DNA from: Terfezia claveryi
Taxonomy: Eukaryota; Ascomycota; Pezizomycetes; Pezizales; Pezizaceae
NCBI GenBank assembly: GCA_015179025.1
Contig: WHUX01000001.1
Location: forward strand, 124,001 to 188,000
Length of the DNA stretch: 64,000 nt
Direction of reading: 5' to 3'
Shown here: one piece after another, positions 54,177 through 64,000 of the stretch
How positions within the stretch are numbered: position 1 is the stretch's first letter
How the letters are laid out: the number at the start of each line of letters is the position of its first letter
Notes under the pieces: model-generated
Told to the model about the DNA's origin: nothing
What the model saw: the letters and a program-made list of their open reading frames with translations, nothing else
Databases searched by the model: none
Made by a program: the position numbers and the translations under genes

Positions 54177-55208
54177 ATGTGATCTAGGCCGCTCGCGGGC
54201 AGCATACCCTCTGTGCCGGTCGCGTGCAATTAATATAATTCCTCAATTTGGTAAATGTGAATCCAAGAAAACATTCTGCTACATTCAAAAAAAAAACCCT
54301 ATGAAGTCATTTTTGACCACTCCATCTACACCACATACCCTTCCTGTTGATTAGTGGGAGATGGCGGACATTGAGCAAGGGGAAATCTGGATAAATTACT
54401 TCAAGCCCTTCAAATGATGAAGTACATGCTTGTGTAGTTTAACAAGTCATCACTTTCATCTCTGATGATGAATGGAATAGAGATAAGGATACTGAGTTTA
54501 TTGCTAGTATAGAAATCTGTAACATTTCCTATGCAATGGGTATTTGAAAATTAGTTTCTTATCTATGGGGTTCTTATCCATGGGGGTTCTAATAGACAGG
54601 GCCTTATAGTTTAGGCTATATAGACCATCTTGTACTAAATATCAATGCGCTATATGGAATTCAGTGAAGAATAATCAACATTATAATAATATTTGTCTAC
54701 AACTTGTTGCACAATTTATCCTATAAGTAAGAAAAATCCCAGCTATTTCTTACTTATAGGATCCAGGTAAGGCACAAAACAGTACTTTCTTAATTGCAGG
54801 TACTTATTTATACGCAGATTGCTAAGTATAACAACTACTGGTGTTTTCGTTTCAGGTGTTTGCAAAAACTTCTACTCTAATTGTTATTGCTGAAACTCTA
54901 AGTGATATTTATTGACATACGAAAGTGTTAACAGATCATGACTGTATTGACCTCTCAGCTCTGGATGAACAAAATTGGAATATTAAATGGAGGTCTAATC
55001 GATTGGGAAATACATGAATCTTATTGCAGTCGCTGGGATAGCTCCAGCTAGGTATACCGTTATCAATTCTTTTTTTTTTTTGGGGGGGGGTAAATCAGTA
55101 CTCGTAAACCTTTATCAATACAAGTGCATTATACACCAAATTGAGTAATTATTTAAATTGCCCGTGAGCGGCACAGTGGGTATGCCGCCCGCGAGCGGCC
55201 CATAACAT
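54177..55208. mobile_element. GC-rich-TIR element, second full-length copy
   Basis: Ends GGCCGCTCGCGGGCAGCATACC and, inverted, GGTATGCCGCCCGCGAGCGGCC, with shorter TIRs than the copy at 36896 (fewer internal subunits). The interior is shared with that copy. A T-run at 55069-55081 followed by Gs lies near the right end. No ORF. Confidence 0.8.
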
Positions 55209-56170
55209 ACCTATCAGGGCATGAGAACATTCATCTACCAAGTACTTACATATCTTCCGTTCTCCTGACACTACATAGTGTATTCCTGCTCGGCCACCAC
55301 CATGCCCGCCCTAAACTCCGCCGCAAGGTCAAGGCCGCCCGATATATTTTTCCTCCAATAAGCTTGGTAAGTATTTCCCCAACTTCCTTGACGCTGTAAT
55401 CTATTTGCTTTTAAGTCCTTTCCTTTTCAGGGAGAAAAATTTGACTTAGGTACATACGTACGTACATGTACTTCTTAATGATTTATCTATATGTAAAGGA
55501 CATTCGAAATCGGATAAGTCCACAAACAACTCCAGCGAGCTACCTACCCAATCAGGGGCTCACAATGCCCCGCACTCCCCTTGGGAGAGATCTCAGCTCC
55601 CGAAGCAACGTCAACACTCTATCCATAGGACACCTTACTGATAACTCCTGTGCAGGAGAGACGACTGTACTTGAAACAAAAGATACATCACTACTGGCTT
55701 TTGTGGACGCGAAGCACGACCACAAAGTAACGATGGCACATTGATAGTAATGTTATGTATGCACTGGCATTGGGGTTCGGCTGTTGCCTGGGTCAAACAT
55801 ACAGTTTGTGAGAACTACACTGGACCCAGTGATTACCCTGAACCAGTTTAGTTAACTTCAGGTTGGAGCTCAAAGCCCAAGGAACTGCTAGTGTGGTTAA
55901 AGGGGCTGCCAGATCTATGATTGACAAGTAGGAATGCCTATTTACAAGGAAATTAGACATAGATGCTACCGTCAAAATGTCCCATAACAATATATGCTAC
56001 AAACAAACCATGCCAACACCGAGACTCCGAAACCTAGCATGAGCATAGGCAACTCCTCTCCGTCTGCGAAGTGCTCAGCATACGGAAACATCTGCCGCGG
56101 ACTAACCATGAGCAGTTGGTCAGCTTCAGGAACCTTTGCTGAGACAACATACATGTAAGTTGGCGCCCTA
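55209..56170. other. No gene recognised
   Basis: Open frame 55466-55744 and short minus-strand frames lack recognisable content. 55970-56170 is the probable 3' region of the next gene. Confidence 0.4.
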
Positions 56171-57382
56171 CTAATGCCACCTTCCAACGGCTTCTCTTCC
56201 GTGAGCGCCCCAGGAGAACTCGGACCACTCTGACGATGGCTGCTTTCCCGCTGGTACGTCAGCAATCTTGAAGCCTTCGATTTCGACATCCTTGCCTACG
56301 ATATCAAAGTCCATCTTGCCCACAAAGCTCAATAGCCGTGCGTCTGAGAATTGAATGACACCTCTATTGGAGCCGGTGTCTACTTGGATCTCGCCTTCGC
56401 CATTCTCCCGGCCTCTCCAGGTGAACAGCAATTTGAGAGGTCCAGTTCCAGTTAGGGGTTCCGACGTTCGGGGCTTTTTTGCCGCATGACGTGATCCTGT
56501 GGTTGTTGCACTTCGTTTCCAGCTGGCAGGTATGGAGCTTGTGTAAGACGCACAATGATCAGCCTCTTCCCTCTCCTCCTTCTCCTCCTTCTCCTCCTCC
56601 TCCTCCTCCTCCTCCTCCTCCTCCTCCTCCTCCTCCTCTTCCTCTTGTTCCAGTGCATTGTCGTCCACATCTTCATCATCCTCACAGTCATCATCCGGAA
56701 GTGGATTCTGCCCAGGCAAGGTGAACCGCATCAAACCAGTCACCACCCCCACATCAAACTCGGCAATCAATCTTCCTGGATAGCCTCTTTCTTCCATGAT
56801 GGTCATCCTGAAACCATCAGACTCTTCAAACTGCGGCCACTGCGCAGAAGTTTGATCACACTTGACAAAGTAAACCCCTTTGGCGTCCTCTAATTTCCAG
56901 GTTGTTTTCTTCTTCTCGATATAGGCTTGGTGTTTTAGCATTTGATGGTGTTCGATTTCATCGGTTTCATCCTCCCTGTCGAATCTCTGAATCCCACTAT
57001 AAGAATCCGAAGGGCTCAGGTATTCCCCCCACTGGGTGAATGGAGAAACCTGGGAGAGGCCTTCATTCCTGACTGGGTCATATACAGGTCTCCTCCTCTT
57101 TGAACTTTGGGCTCCAAAAGAGCGGTTTCCGTGGGGCACTGATCCCCTTGAGGAATAGTTTTTTGACTCCAAGGGTGGCAATTTCAAGTGACTAGGTCGA
57201 TCAGAGAGGGAGAATGGTCTTCTTCCGTAAGTTACTTGACCTCTCACTGGCTTCAAAGGTGGTGGTAGCCTATAGTGTGGCCCATCACCGGCACTGGAGA
57301 CATTGTCGGAGAATTTGAATTTTGGAATGACTATATCGTTATCGGAAGCCGCCCCACGGGATAGGGGTTCATGGTCTGCCAT
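56171..57382 (-). CDS. Conserved fungal protein of unknown function, 403 aa
   Basis: The frame opens upstream with a TTG at 57439; the first ATG is 57382 (MADHEPLSRGAAS), which I take as the start. No intron needed. The N-terminal ~140 residues are basic and Ser/Pro-rich (SSKRRRPVYDP). A structured part follows (TTWKLEDAKGVYFVKCDQTS, RLIAEFDVGVVTGLMRFTLP), then a long acidic run with ~25 consecutive Glu, and a second structured part (LKLLFTWRGRENGEGEIQVD, MDFDIVGKDVEIEGFKIAD). The two parts look like one beta-rich domain split by the acidic insert. I recall similar uncharacterised proteins in ascomycetes; probably nuclear from its composition. Confidence 0.7.
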   Translation of the reverse strand: MADHEPLSRGAASDNDIVIPKFKFSDNVSSAGDGPHYRLPPPLKPVRGQVTYGRRPFSLSDRPSHLKLPPLESKNYSSRGSVPHGNRSFGAQSSKRRRPVYDPVRNEGLSQVSPFTQWGEYLSPSDSYSGIQRFDREDETDEIEHHQMLKHQAYIEKKKTTWKLEDAKGVYFVKCDQTSAQWPQFEESDGFRMTIMEERGYPGRLIAEFDVGVVTGLMRFTLPGQNPLPDDDCEDDEDVDDNALEQEEEEEEEEEEEEEEEEEEKEEKEEREEADHCASYTSSIPASWKRSATTTGSRHAAKKPRTSEPLTGTGPLKLLFTWRGRENGEGEIQVDTGSNRGVIQFSDARLLSFVGKMDFDIVGKDVEIEGFKIADVPAGKQPSSEWSEFSWGAHGREAVGRWH

Positions 57383-58550
57383 GTCGCGAAGGGGAGTTAT
57401 GAGCACTGCGATGTGCCGTAGAAAGACATGGAGAATCAAACTGGATTGTCGGGAGGTGGAGGCCTGTTGCAGTTAACCTTTCAGCACATGCTATGTTCGC
57501 TGGTTTCACGTCAAGTATCCAAAAGGTTCTAAAGGTTCTTTGGTGTTGGCCTGAAACTCTGAGTGTTGGTAAATCCTGTGAACCTTAGCCTCAAGCATAA
57601 GCACATAGGAGTCCTGCAGCTCAAAGCTTCCGGATTCAGCCTATAACTACATATCCCCGTAGGCGTTTGATATGAGAACAACTGCCCTTTTCGGATTTAG
57701 TCATGTGATTGATTATGCGCCCCGAGAAAATTTATGCAATTTATTGGGAAATTTCTCACCTCTAGCCTTTAGATTCATCTTCGCATCATCGGATTTTCAC
57801 ATGTTTTGTTGGAGAATTATGGGGCCCTTGAAGACGGGTTTGGGAGCTGCCGGAGAACCTTAAGAATAAGTAGTATCATAAGCTTTGATTCAAACCTCTG
57901 ATACCCGCCCTCTCCCCTATGTGTAAAGGCCGTTGTTAGGTTACACTTTAATGGCCATTCATTGCCAACGGGCAAAGCGTAATGTCGACAGAGCGAGTAG
58001 TAAAATGACAAGAAATTCTAAGAACAGCAAAAAGTGTACATTTTGTGTGCTTGATGGATTAGATGCATACATAGACACTAGTTAGTCCAGACTACATAGT
58101 GTACATACATACATACATACATAAATATATGCACGGAACAACCAATTTTTACATCATCAAGACGATCATATGCATAGATATGAGGATCCAAACTAATCAT
58201 CTAGTTGATGAAAGCCCCAGATCCGATGCTGAGTAAGATCAAGGGGGTGGGCTTGGCCTAACGAGGTTGAAAGAGTACGTGGGCTTCACACAATTGTTGA
58301 TTGTTATATTCGTAAGCAGAAAGGCTTACAAATTACATCTCGGGGGAGCCGTATATTCACATCTTGCTCGTCTCTTGATCTCCCTTTAGGAAGCAGGCCA
58401 CCCTGAGGAATTTGTACAGTACAGTACATGTACATGTTCCATCACCTGAAGGCTGCCGATAGCCACGTTACTATTCCGAAAGTGAGCCTCGTTCCCTTTG
58501 AATGTTAATTTGGTTGCAGAAGGCTGCAGACATTTAAAAGCTCATGATAA
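57383..58550. other. Divergent intergenic region
   Basis: Lies between a minus-strand and a plus-strand gene, so it holds both promoters. 58100-58125 has CATA repeats. A TTAGTCCAGACTA at 58082 lacks matching flanks. No RNA gene. Confidence 0.4.
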
Positions 58551-60575
58551 TTGACGCAATCCCACAAAACAGTGCCTTCCCCGGACCCTGTGTCCGAAAT
58601 TGAACTGGGGAAAGGAAACGCTAGATTTTCATCTGAAGCCCCGTTGATCACCTGCGCACAAAATCCGCCCACTAGTTTTTGGAATCCATATCGACTTTTG
58701 CGTTCCCGTTATACCAATAATGCAGCAACTGCAGAACCATCGGCTGGTCAAGATAGATTCGACCCCCCGACACCTGAACTATCACCACTGCTGCTGACTT
58801 CAGACAACACTAGCAGTTTAGAATTGCCTCGGTTTGGACGTTGGTATTCCCGGTGTGATAGAGTACGGTTTAGAATCAGACCTCGTGTATGCCCTCGAAA
58901 ATTCCATATCAAGCTGTTGCTAGTTTTTTTTATATTGGCCTTTGCGGTCGTATTCACGTTCGTTTATATTCGGAAAGCGCTTGCGCACTCGTGTTGGGCC
59001 TGGAAGGGTAGATTTAGAGGCGGCCCATGTAATCAGTGGACGAAGCCGGGAGAAAAGGAAGAGGTTTGGTGGGATAGACATAAAACGGAAGATTCAGAAA
59101 AGGAAATTGACGTTCCAGTTGCGATTCCTGACTATGCATTGGAGTATGGTACGACGAGGGCTTCTGAGCGATGCTTCTCCTAGGAAATAACAAAACTGAC
59201 TAGATTTATAGCACCGTATGTATATTTACATAGTGAGGAGGTTTACCTACCAATTAATACATCTCAGCAGTATGGCCCTTGATATCCCCCTCCCCCTCCC
59301 CCTCCCCCTCCCAACCTCTTCCACAACGGGAGATTTGCGCTGACAATCGTGCTATAAATTATAGTCTGAAACACACAATACCCCACTTGAATTATGCAAA
59401 AATAAATTACCCTCCCCCTTCTCTTACCCTCGACGATTTATCGGACATTAGTGACGAACTAGGGCGTCGCCACGTCTTTCTCACGAGTCCCGATGATGCT
59501 TTGTCGGAGCCCCAATGGATCACAGGGAAAGGGTTCACTGAACCAAGAAATGGTCACAGTAAGGCCAAGTCCACCATCATTGTTGTGGATAAGGGATTGA
59601 GGAGTTTGGATGAAGGATGGGGCGTTGTTGACGACAAGAATAAGGAAAAGCAAGAGTCACGCTTTACTAGGCGGCTGACAGATGTCTTTTATTTTTATTT
59701 CTATGGGTTTAACCTTGGTCCAAAGGTTGGAGGGTTGAGATTCGGGAATCACGTCGGGGATTGGTAGGTGTTACTGTTAACTACGGGGCTGGAGATTTAT
59801 TATTATTCTAATCCCGTATAATATTTGGTTCGTAGGGAGAACACGATGATTAGATTTGTTGATGGCGTGCCTAAAGCAGTGTTTTTCAGCCAACATGCCA
59901 CAGGCATAGCAGTTGACTATGATGCCGTTGAGAAGATTGGAAAGCGGGTATGCTTCTAGCGAGGCCCATGCACGAAATAGCCCATACTGATTGCCTTTGT
60001 GCTCTAGCCTGTGACATACTCGGCTAACGGAACTCATGCAAACTATCCCAAGGCTGGGTATGAGCACCCCCAAATGTTTGCTTGCTATCTGGGCCACAAC
60101 TAACAGACCCTTCTGCACAATTATTAGGACACATAGCTTTTTGCTCCCATTCCACTTCCTTTCGGATTACACTAACCGCGGCATGCTATGGGACCCTGTC
60201 CTAAATACTGATATATATGCATTAAATTTCACCACCACGCCCCTTCCGCCATCCAATCCATGGTACGCGGTAACCCCTACTACCACAGGACAGTCAGACC
60301 CTTACAAGCTTCAGCCAGCTTTGCAAAACCCAACAGCTCCTATAGGGTGGTTTCATTTCGATGGATTTTGGGGAGATAGGCAGCTTCCAGTCAGTGATCC
60401 TCGACAGTATGGGGCTGGTGGTTTGTGGCACTGGGTGAATGGTCCGCGTGGACCAAGGTGGAAGGATCTAGGAAGGAGGAATATGTGTTTGGATAAGTTC
60501 GAGACGTATGGAAGGATACCGGCTGAAGGGGCGTGTAATATCAGAATGAATTTGAGCGAGTGGGAAAGAGAGTAG
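58551..60575 (+). CDS. Vps62-family protein with N-terminal membrane anchor
   Basis: Six exons: 58551-59148, 59212-59269, 59365-59763, 59836-59947, 60008-60057, 60128-60575. The introns are 60-95 nt GT-AG, and each junction restores family motifs: DYALEY|APYVYLHSEEVYLP, NTSQ|HLKHTIPHLNY, GNHVGDW|ENTMIRFVDG, VEKIGKR|PVTYSANGTHANYPKAG, and THSFLLPFHF then DYTNRGMLWDPV. These are hallmarks of the Vps62 family (yeast members are linked to vacuolar sorting; biochemistry unclear). Residues ~118-143 form one transmembrane helix ahead of the domain, suggesting a type II anchor. The 5' end is unresolved: the frame from 58551 begins at TTG with stops just upstream and no in-frame ATG, so an upstream exon is likely. 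Confidence 0.85.
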
Positions 60576-61424
60576 GCTAGGGAAGTATATATGGGGTGTG
60601 GGGGGGTGTGGGAGAGGGGGCTTATTATACTAACTCGCAGCTTTCTTTCTTTTTTTTTTTTTTTTAATTTTTTTTTTTTTAAACGACTCTAACGAATCTC
60701 CTTGCGTTTTTGTGAGTTTCTGTTGGTAGCTATAATCTCTTTTTTATCTCGGGCAATTTTTCTTCCATATATATATATATATATACATATTTATATACTC
60801 CCCCCCTTGTGGCATATATATGCCCTGCATCAGTACCTAGAAATAAGAAAGCATATATCCGTACCTGCGCCCAAGCTAAGTACTTGCTATGTATGTACAT
60901 ACCTATGTGGTTTCCATGTTAGCTCCAACCGGGTATCCGTCCGCCCAAAACGGGGTTTTTGGCATTTATTTCTCGGCCCGGATTTGGGGGGATACTGTAC
61001 ATATACAGTTAATAATAGGTACTCTGACAGATATGGGTAGTTACGCAGGCAAAAAGGGCCCATGCATGTGTGAGATTATATTATGTTTGGAAAATATATG
61101 CTGTGGGGGAAACTACTGCCATCACTAAGAGGGGGCGGTGGGTTTCAAGTTACCATATACGTTTGTGTGTTGATATCATTATTGATAGATATGTACATAT
61201 GACCGGAGAAACCGTTTGAAAAAAGCAAATCACGCGAGCCCTGCATTTCAGGCACGCTAAATGATCGCCTCCCCCCCACGTCCCCCACCTCCCCCCACAA
61301 AAAAAAAAACCCCTTCCTTTGGTGAGTTTGTTTTCTTATATAGAACTAATCCAAGTTTACCTCAACATCAATCCCACGAAAAAAGAGGCATTATTCACCA
61401 ACAACAGCAGCAATAAGTAAACCC
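60576..61424. other. Intergenic between two plus-strand genes
   Basis: T-runs at 60645-60680 may belong to the end of the Vps62-like transcript. 60765-60785 has (TA)n. 61270-61310 is C- then A-rich just upstream of the next gene. No gene. Confidence 0.4.
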
Positions 61425-62705
61425 ATGCCCATGCACACATCTCAAAGAAAAATCGCTGGGGCCAGACGGAGGAGTGTATCACAGCCAGTTCAGGCACCGG
61501 TGTCTATAACGGCAGCAACAACAACACAAGTCCACCCCCCAGAAGTCCCTATTGCTCCCGAGTTGTTGATGCAGGATGCTGAGGCTAGTGCTGCTGCTGG
61601 TGGTGGTGGTGTACAGACTGTGGACAGGGGGGGAGAAAGTGAATGGGAATATGATTGGGATGATTGTGAGGTGTGTAAGGGGAGGGGGGGGAAATCTGTC
61701 CACTTTCCAAATTCCCACCCACAAGGGGAGAGAATTCAGTCGGGCTCATGAAAATCATTGAGAGTAGTAGACGCATTACATCACTCTCGACCTCACGATC
61801 CCGCAACCGCTTTTTCCGCATTTAGCACCCACGACAGTGTTGCCGAGTGCGACTGCGACATCTACTGCCTCCAAAGGCAAAAAAGCAGCAAATAAATCCT
61901 CTGCCGCTGCAGCAGCAGTCGATGATGATGATGCTGATGATGATGATAATGATGATGCTGATGCCGATGATGATGACGACGATAATAACACCTCAACAGC
62001 CAACAAGAATAATAAAACTACAAAACCCAACCCCACCCAATACCCCACGAAATTCCAACTCCAGGCCCTCCCCTCACCAACCCCACTTGTATCTTACCAC
62101 AACCGTATCTTTTCCTGCGACTGGACCGTGCCCCTTGGCTCGGAGATATTTATTACGTCCAAGGAAAAGTCTGCTTGTGTGCAACAACGAGAGGCGGAGG
62201 TGGTGGGGGTAGGACAGATCCGTCTACATGGCCACCCAGCTATCGTTACTGCGAGATCTAGAGCAGAGGACCATAGGACTACGAGAACGGGTGCACCTGG
62301 GAAGGGTGAGGGGCAGTTGGCTGCTGGGAAGGGTGGTGTGGGTGGTAGGACGGCATTTTGGAAAAGGCTGGAGGAGGTCAAGAGGAGGAAAAGAGAGACA
62401 GAAGATATTGACCCTGCAGAGAGGGATCGTGGGGAGGACAGGAAAGGGGAGGGTGAAGGGGAAATGGACATGGAAGGTGCTGAGACTGGCTGTGGGAAGG
62501 AGGGAATAAGGGGTAGTAGTATTAGTACTAGTAGTAGTAGTAGTAATAGTCACGTAGGTAGTCGTGGGAAGGGGAAGGGAGTGGGAAGGGGAAGAGGGAG
62601 AAGGAAGGAGGTGATTGATCACGAGCAGGAGATTAGACAGCTGGAGGAGATGGAGAGGGATTTGGATCTTGAGGAGATGAATTTAGATGCGGATGTTGAT
62701 GAGGC

Positions 62706-62754
<49 letters not shown>

Positions 62755-62943
62755 AATGATGATAATGATGAGGATGATGATGAGGATGAGGATGATGAGT
62801 ATGGCGACGAAGACGAGGAAGCCGAGAGGATGCAAATTGAACAGAGAAGGAGGTGGGGGAGACAAGCGGAAGCGGCGGCGGCGGATGTGGAGATGACTGG
62901 TCTAACACCACCACCACCACCGCCGCCGCCGTTGAGTGAGTAG
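61425..62943 (+). CDS. TFIIIC tau55-like subunit (TFIIIC sub6 domain), 472 aa
   Basis: Two exons, 61425-61670 and 61771-62943, with a 100-nt intron. Joining gives SEWEYDWDDCE|THYITLDLTIP, the conserved start of the tau55-related region (E-T-x-Y-x-x-L-D-L). After a Lys- and Asp-rich insert, KFQLQALPSPTPLVSYHNRI and FSCDWTVPLGSEIFIT (residues ~176-215) match the core of the TFIIIC sub6 beta-sandwich domain. The remainder is Arg/Lys-rich, then a long run of Asp and a terminal poly-Pro. TFIIIC binds A and B boxes to recruit RNA polymerase III to tRNA genes. The GAT-repeat runs make length variation likely. Confidence 0.82.
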
Positions 62944-63357
62944 GGGAAATTTTCGTTGTCATTTCATTGCCGTCCCTTAACTCTTTCGTTTTGCTTAAGG
63001 GAGGGGGGGGGGAGGTAAGGTAGAGAAAGTAGATTTTTTTTCTTCTTTTCTCTTTTATAGATTTTTTTTATTTTTTCATTTTTTAGATACAAAGCAAAAT
63101 CCACATCACACGCACACACACACGCGCGCGCGTTCTATACACATTACCCTCAAGTTCCATCTCCCCACAGAAGTCGACTTTTTATTTTGTCTGCTGGCGG
63201 GCTCCCACACGGTTATGACCCAGTGTTACCTATCACACATCTTGCCATACAGACAACCCCACTCTACCCCCCCCCCCACAAATCAAGCCAAGCCACACAC
63301 AAAAAGCAAAAAGCAAAAAAAAAAAAAAACAACCCTTCCCAAGGCGAGCGTCCCGCC
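62944..63357. terminator. Convergent 3' regions
   Basis: Shared downstream region of the plus-strand tau55-like gene and the minus-strand NASP-like gene. Contains T-rich runs (63030-63085), a CACACACGCGCGCG tract (63108-63132) and C/A runs (63268-63330). No hairpin terminator is expected in a fungus; polyadenylation sites cannot be pinpointed. Confidence 0.35.
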
Positions 63358-64000
63358 CTACAGCGCCGCACTCCTCCCCTCCCTCTCTTCTACATCCAAG
63401 CTCTCCTCCACCTTCGGCTTCTTCGACCCCGCCCCCTCGCCCTCCCCGCCCACAGCAACAGCCACCACCCTTCCCTTGACATCCTCCATCTCCACATCGT
63501 CCAGCTTCCTCTTCCCCCGCTCCGCACCCCCCGCCGGTATCGGTGCCGGTGTCTCCCCCCCAACCTTCTTTTCCTTCTTTCTGACCAACCCACTCACATC
63601 ATTCGCCCCCTGAATCGCCTCTTCCAACCTCCTCTTTTGCTCCGCCTGCGTCTCCCCAAGCACAGACTTGAGCAGCCCCGAGATCATTGGATTCGCGCTC
63701 TCTAGCTCATTGCTTGGTACCGGCGCGCGGAGGTCATTAAGCCTCTGTTCCAGCTCGGCCACAATTTCTTTTGCATCGAGGAGGCTTTTCTCCGCGGCAT
63801 CATCCTCCTGGGTAGCAGCCCCTTTGCCCTTGCCCTTGCCCTTGTCGCTGCTGGCTAGTGCCTCCTGCTCAACGGCGATCCGCTCCCGGACAGAGCGCAC
63901 GGCCAGCTCCATTTGCTCCGCAGCCTCTTTGCGGCCCTTTGTAGAATCAGAGTCCGAGACGCCTTCCATCGCGGAAGCAAATTCGAGCGCGAGAGAGAGC
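63358..64000 (-). CDS. NASP/Hif1/Sim3-like histone chaperone, C-terminal part (partial)
   Basis: The frame is open to the window edge, so the N-terminus lies beyond 64000. From the edge it reads LSLALEFASAMEG, then KGRKEAAEQMELAVRSVRER, an acidic/Lys-rich loop, EIVAELEQRLNDLRAP, and a disordered C-terminus with SGLLKSVLGETQAEQKRRLE and KRKLDDVEMEDV. LALEF followed by a helix pair and an AELEQRL segment is the layout of the end of the SHNi-TPR domain of NASP family histone H3-H4 chaperones. The basic KRK and KKPK clusters fit nuclear import. Family call from recalled patterns; the TPRs themselves are off the window. Confidence 0.65.
   Translation of the reverse strand, partial: LSLALEFASAMEGVSDSDSTKGRKEAAEQMELAVRSVRERIAVEQEALASSDKGKGKGKGAATQEDDAAEKSLLDAKEIVAELEQRLNDLRAPVPSNELESANPMISGLLKSVLGETQAEQKRRLEEAIQGANDVSGLVRKKEKKVGGETPAPIPAGGAERGKRKLDDVEMEDVKGRVVAVAVGGEGEGAGSKKPKVEESLDVEEREGRSAAL

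Noticed and set aside
56479..56893. Poly-Pro and poly-Leu frames
   Set aside because: Antisense reading of the Glu run in the hypothetical protein at 56171-57382.
58082..58094. TTAGTCCAGACTA as a short insertion
   Set aside because: Flanks CATAGACAC and CATAGTGTA share only the first five bases.
62632..62962. His-, Ile- and Met-rich frames over the Asp run
   Set aside because: Other-frame readings of the GAT repeat in the tau55-like gene.

Overview
The window looks like nuclear DNA of a filamentous ascomycete (Pezizomycotina). Genes carry short 54-100 nt introns with GT...CTAAC/CTGAC...AG signals, and the protein set is typical of that group: a DHA2-type MFS transporter, a GT32 glycosyltransferase, a Vps62-like protein, a TFIIIC tau55-like subunit, a NASP/Hif1-like histone chaperone, and ankyrin proteins with an N-terminal domain like that of fungal STAND proteins. 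I cannot name the species. All calls come from reading the sequence and recalled family knowledge; no search was run.

Layout. 1-11 kb is repeat-rich: decayed LINE 3' ends, a TA-flanked MITE, a palindromic repeat built around an intron-containing tRNA-Met(CAT)-like sequence, and a dead ankyrin gene (8.03-10.5 kb). 11.7-20.5 kb is a gene island: DNA ligase with a SWIM-type N-terminus (-), MFS transporter (-), GT32 (+). 22.6-25.5 kb holds an intact ankyrin gene (-) that is an inverted duplicate of the dead copy, so the island lies between two ~3 kb inverted repeats. 25.5-33.4 kb is another transposon nest: more tRNA-headed repeats, a 5'-truncated LINE with perfect target-site duplication (TSD) and poly-A, GC-rich TIR elements and a 1.5 kb fold-back element. 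A Crinkler-like P-loop NTPase/nuclease gene (33.8-36.1 kb) sits inside this nest, next to a tyrosine-recombinase-like fragment. 36.5-55.2 kb is mostly repeats, minisatellites and relics (a disrupted BUD32 copy, a LINE ORF1 relic), with one small apparently intact gene at 41.6 kb. 56.2-64 kb is ordinary gene space: a conserved hypothetical (-), Vps62-like (+), tau55-like (+), and a NASP-like gene (-) running off the end.

The most unusual signal is a family of ultra-short insertions, 7 to 34 bp long. All share one fixed end (5'-TAGTCTGG... read one way, ...CCAGACTA-3' read the other) and have a variable other end. Eight sites have a perfect 9-bp TSD and three more have 8 of 9. Empty sites are visible in sister repeat copies inside this window, and one insertion is nested inside another. 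This looks like an active process, perhaps extreme 5'-truncated retroposition or footprints of an unseen element, whose source is not in the window.
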